Assembly: GCF_008704425.1 (NCBI RefSeq)
Contig: NZ_CP023696.1
Location: 5,992,501 to 6,056,500, forward strand
Direction: 5' to 3'
DNA from: Streptomyces fradiae ATCC 10745 = DSM 40063
GTDB lineage: Bacteria; Actinomycetota; Actinomycetes; Streptomycetales; Streptomycetaceae
Length of the DNA: 64,000 bases
Shown: in pieces, positions 46,400-55,813 of the stretch
Layout of the letters: the number at the start of each line of letters is the position of its first letter
How positions within the stretch are numbered: position 1 is the first letter of the stretch
The notes under the pieces: generated by a model
Told to the model about the DNA's origin: nothing
The model's input: the letters and a program-made list of their open reading frames with translations, nothing else
The model's database searches: none
Position numbers and translations under genes: made by a program

Positions 46400-48673
46400 G
46401 TGGGCGTCGGTCGGTGGAAGTCGGTGGGCGGCGCCGCCTTGCGGGTCGTCGTCGTGTGGGCCGTCTCGACCCTCACCCTGCTCCTCCTGGCCGGCGCGCT
46501 GCCCGACTTCCAGCTCCAGTCCGACGACGGCGACAGCGCCACCCGCACCGCCGTCACCGCCGCCTGGGGCGCGGGGGCCTTCGGGCTGCTCGGCGCGCTG
46601 GTGTGGCCCCTCGTCGTACGGGCGCTGCTGCTGGTCCCCGCGCTCGTCCTCGGCGTGCTGGTGTTCTTCCTCAACGGCTCGCTGCTCCTCCTCGCGCTCT
46701 GGCTGATCCCCGACGGGCGCGGCGAGGCCGACCCGCAGAACGCGGTCGTGGTGGCGGCCGTCATGTCGGCCGTGGCCTCCGCGACCTCCACGGCCCTCGC
46801 CGTACGCGACGACGAGGCGTACGGCCGCCGCCTGTACCGGCTGGCCGGGCGCCGCCGCCGCACCGCCGCGAGGACCGGCCCCGGCACCCCTCCCGGCACG
46901 CTCTTCCTCCAGCTCGACGGGGTCGGCCACGACGTGCTGCGTGACGCCATGGACGCCGGGACCATGCCGACGCTCGCCGCCTGGGCGGGCACCACGCACC
47001 GCCTCGCCCCGTGGCGCACCGACTGGTCCAGCCAGACCGGCGCCAGCCAGCTCGCCCTGCTCCACGGCACCAACCACGACGTGCCGGCGTTCCGCTGGTA
47101 CGAGAAGGACACCGGCCGCCTGATGGTGTGCAACCGGCCCGCCAGCGCCGTCGAGCTCCAGCGCCGCGCCGCCGCCCGCACCGGAGGCCCCGGGCTCCTC
47201 GCCGAGGACGGGGCGAGCCGGGGCAACCTCTTCGGCGGCGGCGCCGAGCAGCTCGCCCTGGTGCTCTCGGTCTCCGCCAGGCGCGGTCCGGGCACCCGCT
47301 CCCGCGCCGGGTACTTCGCGTACTTCCGCGACCCGGCCAACGCCACCCGCACCGCGGTGTCCTTCGCCGCCGAGCTCGTCCGGGAGACCGGGCAGGCGCT
47401 CGCCGCCCGGCTGCGCGGCGACGCGCCCCGCGTACCGCGCGGCGGCGCGTACCCGTTCGTGCGGGCCTTCGCGACCGTCGTCGAGCGGGACGTGGTGGTC
47501 GCCGCCGTCCTCGGCGACGTCCTGGCCGGGCGGACGGCCGTCTACGCCGACCTCGTGGCGTACGACGAGGTCGCCCACCACTCGGGGCCGCGCAGCGGCG
47601 ACGCGGCGAAGGTCCTCGCCCGCCTCGACCGCTCCGTCGAGCTGATCGCGAAGGCCGCCGCGCACGCGCCCCGCCCGTACCGGATCGTGCTCCTGTCGGA
47701 CCACGGGCAGAGCTTCGGCGAGACCTTCGAGAGCGCGTACGGGCTGACGCTGCGCGACCTCGTACGGGCCGGCTGCGGCCTGCCCGTGTCCCGGCGCGCC
47801 CGGCACAGCGCCAGCGGCGCGGAGGCCCGCAACGCCCTGCGCAGCGCCCTGCACCGGCCGGTGGAGGGGGAGCGGCGCGGTGAGCGCCCGGCGCGCGGGG
47901 CCGGCCCGGTGGTGCTGGCGTCGGGGAACCTGGGGCTCGTCTCGTTCCCGGACGTCTCCCACCGGATGTCCCGGGAGGAGATCGACCAGCGGTACCCGGG
48001 GCTGCTGCGGACCCTCGCCGGCCATCCGGGGATCGGCTTCGTGCTGGTGCGCTCCGAACGGCACGGCTCGGTGGTGCTGGGCGGGGACGGGTTCGAGTCG
48101 CCGGTCGACGAGCTGGCCGACGGGGCGGGGCCGCTCGCCGCGTTCGGGCCGGGCACGGCCGCGGCGATCCGGCGCACGGACACGTTCCCGCACGTCGCGG
48201 ACATCATGGTCAACTCGATGTACGACCCGGAGACCGACCGGGTGCACGCCTTCGAGGACCAGATCGGCTCGCACGGCGGGCTCGGCGGCGGCCAGTCCGA
48301 GGCGTTCCTGATGTGGCCCCGCGAGCTGTCCTCGCCGGTGGGCGAGGCCGGGGGGCTGGTGGGCGCGGAGGCCGTCCACCGGGTGCTGCGGCGCTGGCTG
48401 GCGGAGGCCCGCGAGGGTGAGGCCCGCGGCGGTGGGCCCGACGGCGGTGAACCCAGCGGCGGTGGGCCCGGCGGTGGGGAGGCGGACGGCCGGGAGGCGG
48501 ACGGCCGGGAGGCGGACGGCGAAGGGGGCGACGGCGGGGAGCCCCGTGCCCGGCGGCGCCCGGCGCATCGTCCCGCCGTGGCGGCGGACTCCGCGCAGGA
48601 ATCGCCGCCGCATTCACAAACGGACGGAAGATTTCCGGTTGCGGGCGGGGGGCCGCCGGACGAAGACGGGTGA
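46400..48673 (+). CDS. Membrane phosphodiesterase with N-terminal holin-4-like domain
   Basis: This 757-residue protein has about four membrane helices in residues 10-150 (VVVVWAVSTLTLLLLAGALP, VRALLLVPALVLGVLVFFLN) resembling the four-helix phage-holin-4 family, then an alkaline-phosphatase-type phosphodiesterase (about 165-640). Metal ligands fit LFLQLDGVGHDVL, DWSSQTGASQLALLHG (nucleophile Ser/Thr), VAYDEVAHHSGP, VLLSDHGQSFG and QIGSHGGLGG. The last 90 residues are a Gly/Glu/Asp-rich repeat tail. GTG 46400 has GAAAGG 8 nt upstream. It may process membrane or wall polymers; the substrate is unknown. Confidence 0.87.
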   Translation: MGVGRWKSVGGAALRVVVVWAVSTLTLLLLAGALPDFQLQSDDGDSATRTAVTAAWGAGAFGLLGALVWPLVVRALLLVPALVLGVLVFFLNGSLLLLALWLIPDGRGEADPQNAVVVAAVMSAVASATSTALAVRDDEAYGRRLYRLAGRRRRTAARTGPGTPPGTLFLQLDGVGHDVLRDAMDAGTMPTLAAWAGTTHRLAPWRTDWSSQTGASQLALLHGTNHDVPAFRWYEKDTGRLMVCNRPASAVELQRRAAARTGGPGLLAEDGASRGNLFGGGAEQLALVLSVSARRGPGTRSRAGYFAYFRDPANATRTAVSFAAELVRETGQALAARLRGDAPRVPRGGAYPFVRAFATVVERDVVVAAVLGDVLAGRTAVYADLVAYDEVAHHSGPRSGDAAKVLARLDRSVELIAKAAAHAPRPYRIVLLSDHGQSFGETFESAYGLTLRDLVRAGCGLPVSRRARHSASGAEARNALRSALHRPVEGERRGERPARGAGPVVLASGNLGLVSFPDVSHRMSREEIDQRYPGLLRTLAGHPGIGFVLVRSERHGSVVLGGDGFESPVDELADGAGPLAAFGPGTAAAIRRTDTFPHVADIMVNSMYDPETDRVHAFEDQIGSHGGLGGGQSEAFLMWPRELSSPVGEAGGLVGAEAVHRVLRRWLAEAREGEARGGGPDGGEPSGGGPGGGEADGREADGREADGEGGDGGEPRARRRPAHRPAVAADSAQESPPHSQTDGRFPVAGGGPPDEDG

Positions 48674-48741
48674 TTTGGAGCGCTGTTCCGCCGTACGCCA
48701 GCATGGTGAACGTTTGTACGGAGAAAGGCGCATCACCCCTC

Positions 48742-50244
48742 ATGAGCACGGCCCTCACCCCGGACGCCGGGCAGGACACCCAGCGGCCCCCCACCCCCGG
48801 TGCCACCGCGGACGGCAGCCCCGGAAAGGGCGGCCCCGGGAACGACGGCCACGGCGACGGGGGCAGGCACGCCCGCCGGTTCGGCCTCCCCGTCGCCACC
48901 GCCCTGGTCATGGGCAACATCATCGGCGGCGGGATCTTCCTCCTCCCCGCGTCCGTGGCGCCCTACGGGACGATCAGCCTGGTCGCGTTCGCCGTGCTCA
49001 CCGCGGGCGCCGTCGCCCTCGCCCTGGTCTTCGGGCGGCTCGCCGAGCGGCACCCGCGCACCGGAGGCCCGTACGTGTACGCCCGCGAGGCGTTCGGCGA
49101 CTTCGCCGGGTTCCTGTCGGCCTGGTCGTACTGGATCACCACCTGGGTCTCCAACGCCGCCCTCGCCGTGGCCGCCGTCGGCTACCTCGACGTGCTGCTG
49201 CCGCTGCACGGCTCGGTCGCCGCGACCGTCGCCGCCGCGCTGCTGGTGCAGTGGCTGCCCGCCCTCGCCAACCTGGCCGGCACCCGGTACGTCGGCGCGG
49301 TGCAGCTCGTCGCCACGGTGCTGAAGTTCGTCCCGCTGCTGTTCGTCGCCGTGGCCGGACTGTTCTTCTTCGACGCGGACAACCTGGGGCCGTTCCAGGG
49401 CAGCGGCTCGGGCGCGCTCGGCGCGGTGTCCGCGTCGGCGGCGATCCTGCTGTTCAGCTACCTCGGCGTCGAGTCGGCCGCCGTCAGCGCGGGCGAGGTG
49501 CGCGACCCGCGCCGCAACGTCGGGCGCGCCACCGTGCTCGGCACGCTCGGCGCCGCCGTGCTGTACCTGCTGGGCACGGTCGCCGTGTTCGGCACGGTCG
49601 CCCACGACCGGCTCGTCGGCTCCTCGGCGCCGTTCTCCGACGCCGTCGACGCCATGTTCGGCGGTACGTGGGGCGGCGCGGCCGTGGCGTGCATGGCCCT
49701 GGTGTCGATGGTCGGCGCCCTCAACGGCTGGACGCTGCTGAGCGCCCAGACCCCGTACGCCGCCGCCCGCGACGGGCTGTTCCCGCGGGCCTTCTCCCGC
49801 CGCAGGCGGGGCGTGCCGACGGTCGGCGTCCTCGTCACGGTCGTCCTGGCCTCCCTGCTGACGGTCTACAACTACACGGCCGGCTCCGAGGGCGTCTTCG
49901 AGACGCTGGTGCTGGTCACCACCTTCACGGCGACCGTCCCCTACCTGCTGTCCACGGCCGCGCAGATCCACTTCCTGCTGTCCGGCCGCCGCGACCGCGT
50001 CCAGGGCGGCCGGCTGGTGCGCGACGGCGTGCTCGCCGCGCTCGCCTTCGGCTTCTCCATGTGGCTGGTCGCGGGCTCCGGGTACGCCGCCGTCTACCAG
50101 GGCGTGCTGTTCCTCTTCGCGGGCGTCCTCGTGTACGCGTGGATGTCGGCCCGGAAGGTCCGTGCGGGCGACGGCGAGGGGAGCGGCGGCGGCCACGTGG
50201 CCGACGACGGGCAGGGCGCGGCCTCGGCGGCGCGGGCCCGCTGA
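48742..50244 (+). CDS. APC-family amino acid permease
   Basis: This 500-residue protein has 12 hydrophobic segments and the APC signature near the start of the core: VATALVMGNIIGGGIFLLPA (the G-x-G-x-G substrate loop of helix 1). Other marks are RHPRTGGPYVYAREAFG, FSYLGVESAAVSAGEVRDPR (helix 6) and LSAQTPYAAARDGLFPRAF. It resembles the arginine/agmatine-type (AdiC/CadB) or basic amino acid carriers. A Gly/Asp-rich stretch of about 45 residues precedes it. ATG 48742 has no near ribosome site; GGAGAAAGG is 14 nt upstream. Confidence 0.9.
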   Translation: MSTALTPDAGQDTQRPPTPGATADGSPGKGGPGNDGHGDGGRHARRFGLPVATALVMGNIIGGGIFLLPASVAPYGTISLVAFAVLTAGAVALALVFGRLAERHPRTGGPYVYAREAFGDFAGFLSAWSYWITTWVSNAALAVAAVGYLDVLLPLHGSVAATVAAALLVQWLPALANLAGTRYVGAVQLVATVLKFVPLLFVAVAGLFFFDADNLGPFQGSGSGALGAVSASAAILLFSYLGVESAAVSAGEVRDPRRNVGRATVLGTLGAAVLYLLGTVAVFGTVAHDRLVGSSAPFSDAVDAMFGGTWGGAAVACMALVSMVGALNGWTLLSAQTPYAAARDGLFPRAFSRRRRGVPTVGVLVTVVLASLLTVYNYTAGSEGVFETLVLVTTFTATVPYLLSTAAQIHFLLSGRRDRVQGGRLVRDGVLAALAFGFSMWLVAGSGYAAVYQGVLFLFAGVLVYAWMSARKVRAGDGEGSGGGHVADDGQGAASAARAR

Positions 50245-50304
50245 GCCACCGCCCACGCCCCGCACCCCCACCCCGCCCGGCCCGCGCGCACCCCGCACAC
50301 CCCG

Positions 50305-50329
50305 CCCGGCCCGGCCCGGCCCGGCCCGG
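50305..50329. repeat. Five tandem CCCGG pentamers
   Basis: CCCGG is repeated five times between the convergent permease and LysR genes. The surrounding gap is C-rich without a gene. Confidence 0.95.
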
Positions 50330-50405
50330 TCCCGCCCGGCCCGCGCCCGGCCCGTACCCCCGCGTCGGCCTGAGCGTCCCCGCCCCGCCCCAGCCCGCCG
50401 CCGCG

Positions 50406-51332
50406 TCAGGCGGTGGGGCCGTCCGCCGACAGACCCGCCGCCGCGCGGGCCAGCGCGTCCAGCACCGGCCGGATCAGCGGATGGTCCTCCGCCCCGCGCC
50501 GTACCGCCGCGAACACCCGCCGGAACGCCGCCGGACCCGCCACCGGCCGGACCACCACGTCCTTCAGTTCGATGCCGCGCAGCGCCGAGCGCGGCACGAG
50601 CGCCACGCCGGCGCCCGCCCCGGCCAGTGCCACGACCGCGCGGAAGTCGTCCGACGCGTGCACCAGCCGCGGCTCGAAACCGGCCAGCTCGCAGGCGAGC
50701 AGCACCATGTCGTGGCAGGGGTTGCCCGGTGACTGGCCGATCCAGTCGCTGGAGGCGAGCGCGGCCAGGGCCACCTCCGGGGACTGGGCCAGCGGATGGC
50801 CCGCGTGCAGCACCGCGTCGAACGGCTCCGCGTACAGCGGCACCCGCACCAGCCGCCGGTCGCCGTCGCGCGGCGCGCCCCGGTACTCGACGGCCAGCGC
50901 CAGGTCCGCCTCGCCGTCCAGGACCAGCGGCAGCGACTCGTCGCCCTCCGCGTCCCGCACCCGCAGCCGGATGCCCGGACGCTCGTGTGCCAGCCGGCCG
51001 ATCGCCGGGGCCAGCACCTCCGCGATGCCCGTGGCGAACGCCGCCACCGCGACCTCGCCGGCCGTCCCGTCCGCGTACGCGGCCAGCTCCGCCTCGGCCC
51101 GCTCCAGCTGGGCCAGCACCTCGTTGGCGTGCTCCAGCAGGATCTCCCCGGCGGGGGTGAGCCGGACGCCCCGGCCGCTGCGGGTCAGCAGGGTGTGGCC
51201 GGTCTCCTGCTCCAGTGCGGCGAGCTGCTGGGAGACGGCGGACGGCGTGAGGTACAGCGCTGCTGCGGCGGCGGTCACCGTGCGGTGGTCCGCCGCGGCC
51301 CGCAGTATGCGCAGCCGGCGGGGGTCGATCAC
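50406..51332 (-). CDS. LysR-family transcriptional regulator
   Basis: This 308-residue regulator has the N-terminal helix-turn-helix (about 3-62, RRLRILRAAADHRTVTAAAA, SAVSQQLAALEQETGHTLL) and the two-lobed LysR co-inducer domain (about 90-295, GIAEVLAPAIGRLAHERPGI, GAGVALVPRSALR). The start is GTG 51330-51332. It lies downstream of tdh-kbl on the same strand, separated by 193 nt, and converges on the permease gene. Its targets cannot be told from sequence; kbl-tdh or the permease are the nearest candidates. Confidence 0.92.
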   Translation of the reverse strand: MIDPRRLRILRAAADHRTVTAAAAALYLTPSAVSQQLAALEQETGHTLLTRSGRGVRLTPAGEILLEHANEVLAQLERAEAELAAYADGTAGEVAVAAFATGIAEVLAPAIGRLAHERPGIRLRVRDAEGDESLPLVLDGEADLALAVEYRGAPRDGDRRLVRVPLYAEPFDAVLHAGHPLAQSPEVALAALASSDWIGQSPGNPCHDMVLLACELAGFEPRLVHASDDFRAVVALAGAGAGVALVPRSALRGIELKDVVVRPVAGPAAFRRVFAAVRRGAEDHPLIRPVLDALARAAAGLSADGPTA

Positions 51333-51525
51333 CCTGCCATTGTCACCCGCCCGCGCACCCCCGCCCGCACCCCGCCGGGACGCCCGGCCGGGCCCCGGCG
51401 GGCAAGCGCACGGGCACGGGCACGTGGAGCCCACGTGCCCGCGGGAGCCCACGTGCACGTGCGGCGCACACGGCCGGGCCGGCCGGGCCCGCGGCCCGCC
51501 CGGCCCGGCCGCGCGGCCCGGGGTG

Positions 51526-52719
51526 TCAGCCCTCCATCGCCGCGCGGGCGTCGCGGAAGGCCGCCACCGCCCGCTCCACGTCCGCCGTCGAGTGCGCCGC
51601 CGACAGCTGCACCCGGATGCGGGCCTGGCCCATCGGCACGACCGGGTACGAGAACCCGATCACGTACACACCGCGCTCCAGCAGCAGCTCCGCCATCCGC
51701 GCCGCCTTCGCCGCGTCGCCGATCATCACGGGCGCGATCGCGTGGTCGCCGGGCAGGATCTCGAAGCCCTCCTCCGCCATCCGGGTGCGGAACAGCTTCG
51801 TGTTGGCGTCCAGCCGCTCGCGCAGGTCGCCCGCCGACTCCAGCAGGTCCAGCACCTTCAGCGACGCGGCGGCGATCACGGGGGCGAGCGAGTTGGAGAA
51901 CAGGTACGGGCGGGAGCGCTGCCGCAGCAGCTCCACGATCTCGGCGCGGGCGGCCACGTAGCCGCCCGACGCGCCGCCCAGGGCCTTGCCGAGGGTGCCC
52001 GTCACGATGTCCACGCGGTCCATCACGCCGTGCAGCTCGGGGGTGCCCCGGCCGCCCGCGCCGACGAAGCCGACGGCGTGCGAGTCGTCCACCATGACCA
52101 TCGCCCCGTACCGGTCGGCGAGGTCGCAGATCTCGCGCAGCGGCGCGACGTAGCCGTCCATCGAGAAGACGCCGTCCGTGACGATCAGCCGGCGCCGGGC
52201 GCCCGCCGCCTCCTTCAGCCGTGCCTCCAGCTCCGCCATGTCGCGGTTGGCGTACCGGTACCGGGCTGCCTTGGACAGGCGGATGCCGTCGATGATCGAC
52301 GCGTGGTTCAGGGCGTCGGAGATCACCGCGTCCTCGGGGCCGAGGAGCGTCTCGAAGACACCGCCGTTGGCGTCGAAGCAGGAGGAGTACAGGATCGTGT
52401 CCTCCTGCCCGAGGAACGCCGACAGCCGGTGCTCCAGCTCCTTGTGGATCTCCTGCGTGCCGCAGATGAACCGCACGGACGCCATGCCGTAGCCCCACCG
52501 GTCCAGGGCGTCCTTGGCCGCCGCGACGACCTCGGGGTGGTCGGCGAGGCCCAGGTAGTTGTTGGCGCAGAAGTTCAGCACGTCACCGGGGGCGCCGCCC
52601 GCCGTCACGGCGACCGACGCCGACTGCGGGGAGCCGATGACCCGCTCCGGCTTGTACAGCCCGGCGTCCCGGATCTCGTCGAGGGCGGTGCGCAGCTCGT
52701 CGCGGACGGAGGTGAACAT
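51526..52719 (-). CDS. kbl: Glycine C-acetyltransferase (2-amino-3-ketobutyrate CoA ligase)
   Basis: This 397-residue PLP enzyme of the alpha-oxoamine synthase family converts 2-amino-3-oxobutyrate and CoA into glycine and acetyl-CoA. Landmarks are LNFCANNYLGLADHPEV, YGMASVRFICGTQEIHKELE, LYSSCFDANGGVFE, VDDSHAVGFVGAGGRGTPE and TGTLGKALGGASGGY with the cofactor lysine. ATG 52717-52719 has AAGGAG 7 nt upstream. It follows tdh by 49 nt; together they degrade L-threonine. Confidence 0.96.
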   Translation of the reverse strand: MFTSVRDELRTALDEIRDAGLYKPERVIGSPQSASVAVTAGGAPGDVLNFCANNYLGLADHPEVVAAAKDALDRWGYGMASVRFICGTQEIHKELEHRLSAFLGQEDTILYSSCFDANGGVFETLLGPEDAVISDALNHASIIDGIRLSKAARYRYANRDMAELEARLKEAAGARRRLIVTDGVFSMDGYVAPLREICDLADRYGAMVMVDDSHAVGFVGAGGRGTPELHGVMDRVDIVTGTLGKALGGASGGYVAARAEIVELLRQRSRPYLFSNSLAPVIAAASLKVLDLLESAGDLRERLDANTKLFRTRMAEEGFEILPGDHAIAPVMIGDAAKAARMAELLLERGVYVIGFSYPVVPMGQARIRVQLSAAHSTADVERAVAAFRDARAAMEG

Positions 52720-52768
52720 CAGGGTGCTCCTTGGAAGGTGGTACGGGGGCGGGGCGGGGGCGCGGGTG

Positions 52769-53797
52769 CTAGGCGGTCCAGTCAAGGATGATCTTGCCGC
52801 TGCGGGCCGTGGCCGCCTCGTCGAACGCCGTGTCGAAGTCCTTGTACGCGTACCGGCCGGTGACCACCGGGCTCAGGTCGAGGCCGCCCTCCAGCAGCAC
52901 CGTCATCGCGTACCAGGTCTCGAACATCTCCCGGCCGTAGATGCCCTTCACCGTGATCATCGACGTCACGATCTTCGACCAGTTGACGGGGAACTCCTCC
53001 GCCGGGAGACCGAGCATGGCGATGCGCCCGCCGTGCGTCATGTTGGCGACCATGTCGCGCATCGCCTCGGGCCGGCCGGACATCTCCAGGCCCACGTCGA
53101 AGCCCTCCCGCAGGCCGAGCCGCTTCTGCGCCTCCGCGATGCCCGTCTCCGCGACGTTCACCGCGAGGGTGGCGCCGACCTTGCGGGCCAGCTCCAGGCG
53201 CGGCTCGCTCACGTCGGTGACGACGACGTTGCGCGCCCCGGCGTGCCGGGCGACGGCCGCCGCCATGACGCCGATCGGCCCGGCGCCCGTGATCAGGACG
53301 TCCTCGCCGACGAGCGGGAACGACAGCGCCGTGTGCACGGCGTTGCCGAACGGGTCGAAGATCGCCGCGATGTCGAGGTCCACCTCCGTGCGGTGCACCC
53401 ACACGTTGGACGCGGGCAGCGCCACGTACTCGGCGAACGTCCCGTCCCGGCCGACGCCCAGGCCGATCGTCGACCGGCACAGGTGGCGGCGGCCCGCCAG
53501 GCAGTTGCGGCACTTGCCGCACACGAGGTGGCCCTCGCCGCTGACCAGGTCGCCGACCGCGATGTCCCGCACGTCGGGGCCGACCGCCGCCACCTCGCCG
53601 ACGAACTCGTGCCCGAGCACCAGCGGCGTCGACACCGCCTGCCGCGCCCAGCCGTCCCACGCGCGGATGTGGAGGTCGGTCCCGCAGATGCCGGTGCGCA
53701 GCACCTTGATCAGCACGTCTCCGGGCCCCGTCTCGGGCTCGGGGACGTCGATCAGCCACAGGCCGGGCTCGGCCTTCTGCTTGACAAGGGCCTTCAT
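52769..53797 (-). CDS. tdh: L-threonine 3-dehydrogenase
   Basis: This 342-residue zinc alcohol dehydrogenase-type enzyme oxidises L-threonine to 2-amino-3-oxobutyrate with NAD. The catalytic zinc ligands are in TGICGTDLHI and LGHEFVGEV, the structural zinc cysteines in CGKCRNCLAGRRHLC, and the nucleotide fold is ITGAGPIGVMAAAVA. The length is exactly that of typical bacterial Tdh. ATG 53795-53797 has GGAG 8 nt upstream. It is the promoter-proximal gene of tdh-kbl. Confidence 0.96.
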   Translation of the reverse strand: MKALVKQKAEPGLWLIDVPEPETGPGDVLIKVLRTGICGTDLHIRAWDGWARQAVSTPLVLGHEFVGEVAAVGPDVRDIAVGDLVSGEGHLVCGKCRNCLAGRRHLCRSTIGLGVGRDGTFAEYVALPASNVWVHRTEVDLDIAAIFDPFGNAVHTALSFPLVGEDVLITGAGPIGVMAAAVARHAGARNVVVTDVSEPRLELARKVGATLAVNVAETGIAEAQKRLGLREGFDVGLEMSGRPEAMRDMVANMTHGGRIAMLGLPAEEFPVNWSKIVTSMITVKGIYGREMFETWYAMTVLLEGGLDLSPVVTGRYAYKDFDTAFDEAATARSGKIILDWTA

Positions 53798-54361
53798 CGC
53801 GGCGGCTCCAGGCGGGACAGGCGGAAAGTGCGGTGAACGCGACCAATCTGCCGACGGCGGACGGCCCGCGTCCATCGAGGTTTTCTTAAGCGGGCCCACA
53901 GCGCAGCTTCACGCGCCCCGCCGACCGGGTGACGGACCCGCTCCCGACGCCCCGCCGGGCCGCCACCCGCCGGGCCGCCACCGCCGGTACGTCCCGGCCG
54001 CCACCCGCCCGGCGCGCTCGTCCCGGCACCTGCCCGCCCGGCGCGCACGTCCCCGACTCCGCCCGTCCCGCCCGCACGGGCCGTGCCCACCCGCCCGGCG
54101 GGCAAGGGCCCTCACCCGCCCGGCGCCCGGTGCCCGTCCCCGGGCCCGGAGCCCGTCGGCCGTCACCGCCCGGACACGGGCCCGGCGCGGACCCCGGCCT
54201 CCGGCCCTCGCCCCCGCGTACGCGGTCCCCGGCCTCCGGCCATTACCCCCCACGTAATCGACCCCCGCGCGCGTGCCCGTCAGGGTGGTGGTGCGCGACG
54301 GGCCGCCGAGGGTCCCGTACCGCCCCCGTGACCGCACGACCCCGTTGGAGGGTGATCCGCC
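53798..54361. other. 564-nt gap, tdh promoter side and GC-rich filler
   Basis: The left part includes an AT-rich patch, TTTTCTTAAG at 53881-53890, unusual here and probably within the tdh control region. The rest is C-rich low-complexity sequence with repeats such as CGCCGGGCCGCCACC near 53950-53985 and CGCCCGGCGCGC near 54006-54045. No gene is supported. Confidence 0.5.
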
Positions 54362-54772
54362 ATGTCCCAGGCCCTGCTCGCCGGACTGTCCCGCACCACC
54401 GAACCGCACGCGATGCTCCGGCGCTTCCTCGCCCTCGACGCGGTCGTCACCGGCGCGAACGGAGCCGCCTACGTCGCCGCGTCCGGCCCGCTCGGCAGGC
54501 TGCTGGGCGTCGACGCCGGGCTCCTGTCCGGCCTCGGCGTCTTCCTCGTCGTGTTCGCCGCCGCCGTCGGGGCGCTGGCCTCGCGGCGCCGCCCGCCCGC
54601 CGCGGCCGTCACCGCCGTGGTCGACGCCAACGCGGTGTGGGCCGCCCTCAGCGTCGTCGCGCTCCTCGCCTGGCTGGAGCCCACCACCGCCGGGGCCGTG
54701 TGGATCCCGGTCCAGGCACTGACGGTCGCCGGGTTCGCGGTGCTGCAGTGGACCGCCCTGCGGGCCCGCTGA
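54362..54772 (+). CDS. Small integral membrane protein
   Basis: This 136-residue protein has about four hydrophobic helices (FLALDAVVTGANGAAYVAA, LLSGLGVFLVVFAAAVGALA, VVDANAVWAALSVVALLAWL, GAVWIPVQALTVAGFAVLQW). It resembles the SPW/DoxX-like small membrane proteins of actinobacteria, but no diagnostic motif allows a name. ATG 54362 has GGAGGG 9 nt upstream. It converges on the MmyB-like regulator gene. Confidence 0.75.
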   Translation: MSQALLAGLSRTTEPHAMLRRFLALDAVVTGANGAAYVAASGPLGRLLGVDAGLLSGLGVFLVVFAAAVGALASRRRPPAAAVTAVVDANAVWAALSVVALLAWLEPTTAGAVWIPVQALTVAGFAVLQWTALRAR

Positions 54773-54872
54773 CCGCCCGGCCGGCCGGGCGGTCCCGGCC
54801 CGTACCGGTGTGCGGCCGGCCGCCGGCCACGCGCCGAACCCGCCGGCAGGTGACCGGACAGCCGCCGGCCGG

Positions 54873-55703
54873 TCAGCCCGCCGGCGGCGCCGGCAGCGGC
54901 AGCGAGCGCAGGAACGCGGCGGTCTCGGCGTCGGCCGGGAGGAACGTCTCGATGGCCAGCTCCGCGACCGTCACGTCCATCGGGGTGTTGAACGTCGAGA
55001 TCGACGAGACGAACGACAGCACCCGCCCGGCCGCCTCGATGCGCAGGGGCAGCGCGAAGTACGGGTGCCGCCCCGCCTCCTCCCCGCCGCCCGCCGCGCC
55101 CCCGCCGTCTCCGCCCGGCACCGGGTACGCGGCCACCTCCTCGTACAGGCGCCGCAGCGGCTCCGACCGGTCCAGGGCGATCTGCCGCTCCATCTGCGCC
55201 AGCAGGTGCCCGCGCCACTCCGGCAGGTTCCGGATGCGCGGCGCCAGGCCCTCCGGGTGCAGGGTGATCCGCATGGCGTTGGGCGCCTCCAGCAGATGGC
55301 CGGGCAGCCCCTCCAGCAGCAGTCCCGCGCCCCCGTTCGAGGCCAGCACCGCGTACGAGCCGTCCACCACGACCGCCGGGTACGGGTCGTATCCCGCCAG
55401 CAGCCGGTCGATGCCCTCGCGCAGCGGGCCCAGCTCCGGGGCGTCCAGTGCCGACTCGCTGTACCTCGGCGCGTACCCCGCCGCGAGCAGCAGCGCGTTG
55501 CGCTCCCGCACGGGCACCTCCAGGTGCTCGGCGAGGCGCAGCACCATCTCCTCGCTCGGCCGTGACCGGCCCGTCTCGACGAACGAGACATGCCGCGCCG
55601 ACGAGCCCGCCCGCAGCGCCAGTTCGAGCTGGCTCAGCCTCCGCCGCTCCCGCCACTCGCGCAGCAGGGCCCCCACTCCCGTGACCGTCGCCACTGTCGT
55701 CAT
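54873..55703 (-). CDS. MmyB-like XRE-family transcriptional regulator
   Basis: This 276-residue protein has an N-terminal XRE helix-turn-helix (about 8-65, LLREWRERRRLSQLELALRA, SSARHVSFVETGRSRPSEEM) and a C-terminal ligand domain of the MmyB type (about 100-270, YPAVVVDGSYAVLASNGGAG, MRITLHPEGLAPRIRNLPEW). Such regulators often control a neighbouring oxidoreductase; here the divergent neighbour is a pterin dehydratase gene. ATG 55701-55703 is preceded by TACCGT-N7, a leaderless signal. Confidence 0.92.
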   Translation of the reverse strand: MTTVATVTGVGALLREWRERRRLSQLELALRAGSSARHVSFVETGRSRPSEEMVLRLAEHLEVPVRERNALLLAAGYAPRYSESALDAPELGPLREGIDRLLAGYDPYPAVVVDGSYAVLASNGGAGLLLEGLPGHLLEAPNAMRITLHPEGLAPRIRNLPEWRGHLLAQMERQIALDRSEPLRRLYEEVAAYPVPGGDGGGAAGGGEEAGRHPYFALPLRIEAAGRVLSFVSSISTFNTPMDVTVAELAIETFLPADAETAAFLRSLPLPAPPAG

Positions 55704-55766
55704 ACCCCAGACGGTAGCCCAGACGGCCGAGTCGACGGCGGGCGGCGGCGGCCGGGACCGTAGGGT
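55704..55766. promoter_or_regulatory. Divergent promoters of the MmyB-like and pterin dehydratase genes
   Basis: On the minus strand TACCGT (55711-55716) lies 7 nt before the regulator ATG. On the plus strand TAGGGT (55761-55766) lies 47 nt before the dehydratase ATG, which has its own GGAAGGGAG ribosome site. Confidence 0.5.
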
Positions 55767-55813
55767 CGGGAGCGCCGCCGCCGTCGGCGCCGAACCGGAA
55801 GGGAGCACGGGAC

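Noticed and set aside
46400..48673. Holin-like domain read as a sign of a prophage.
   Set aside because: No capsid, tail, integrase or lysin genes are near; the domain is fused to a hydrolase and composition is that of the chromosome.
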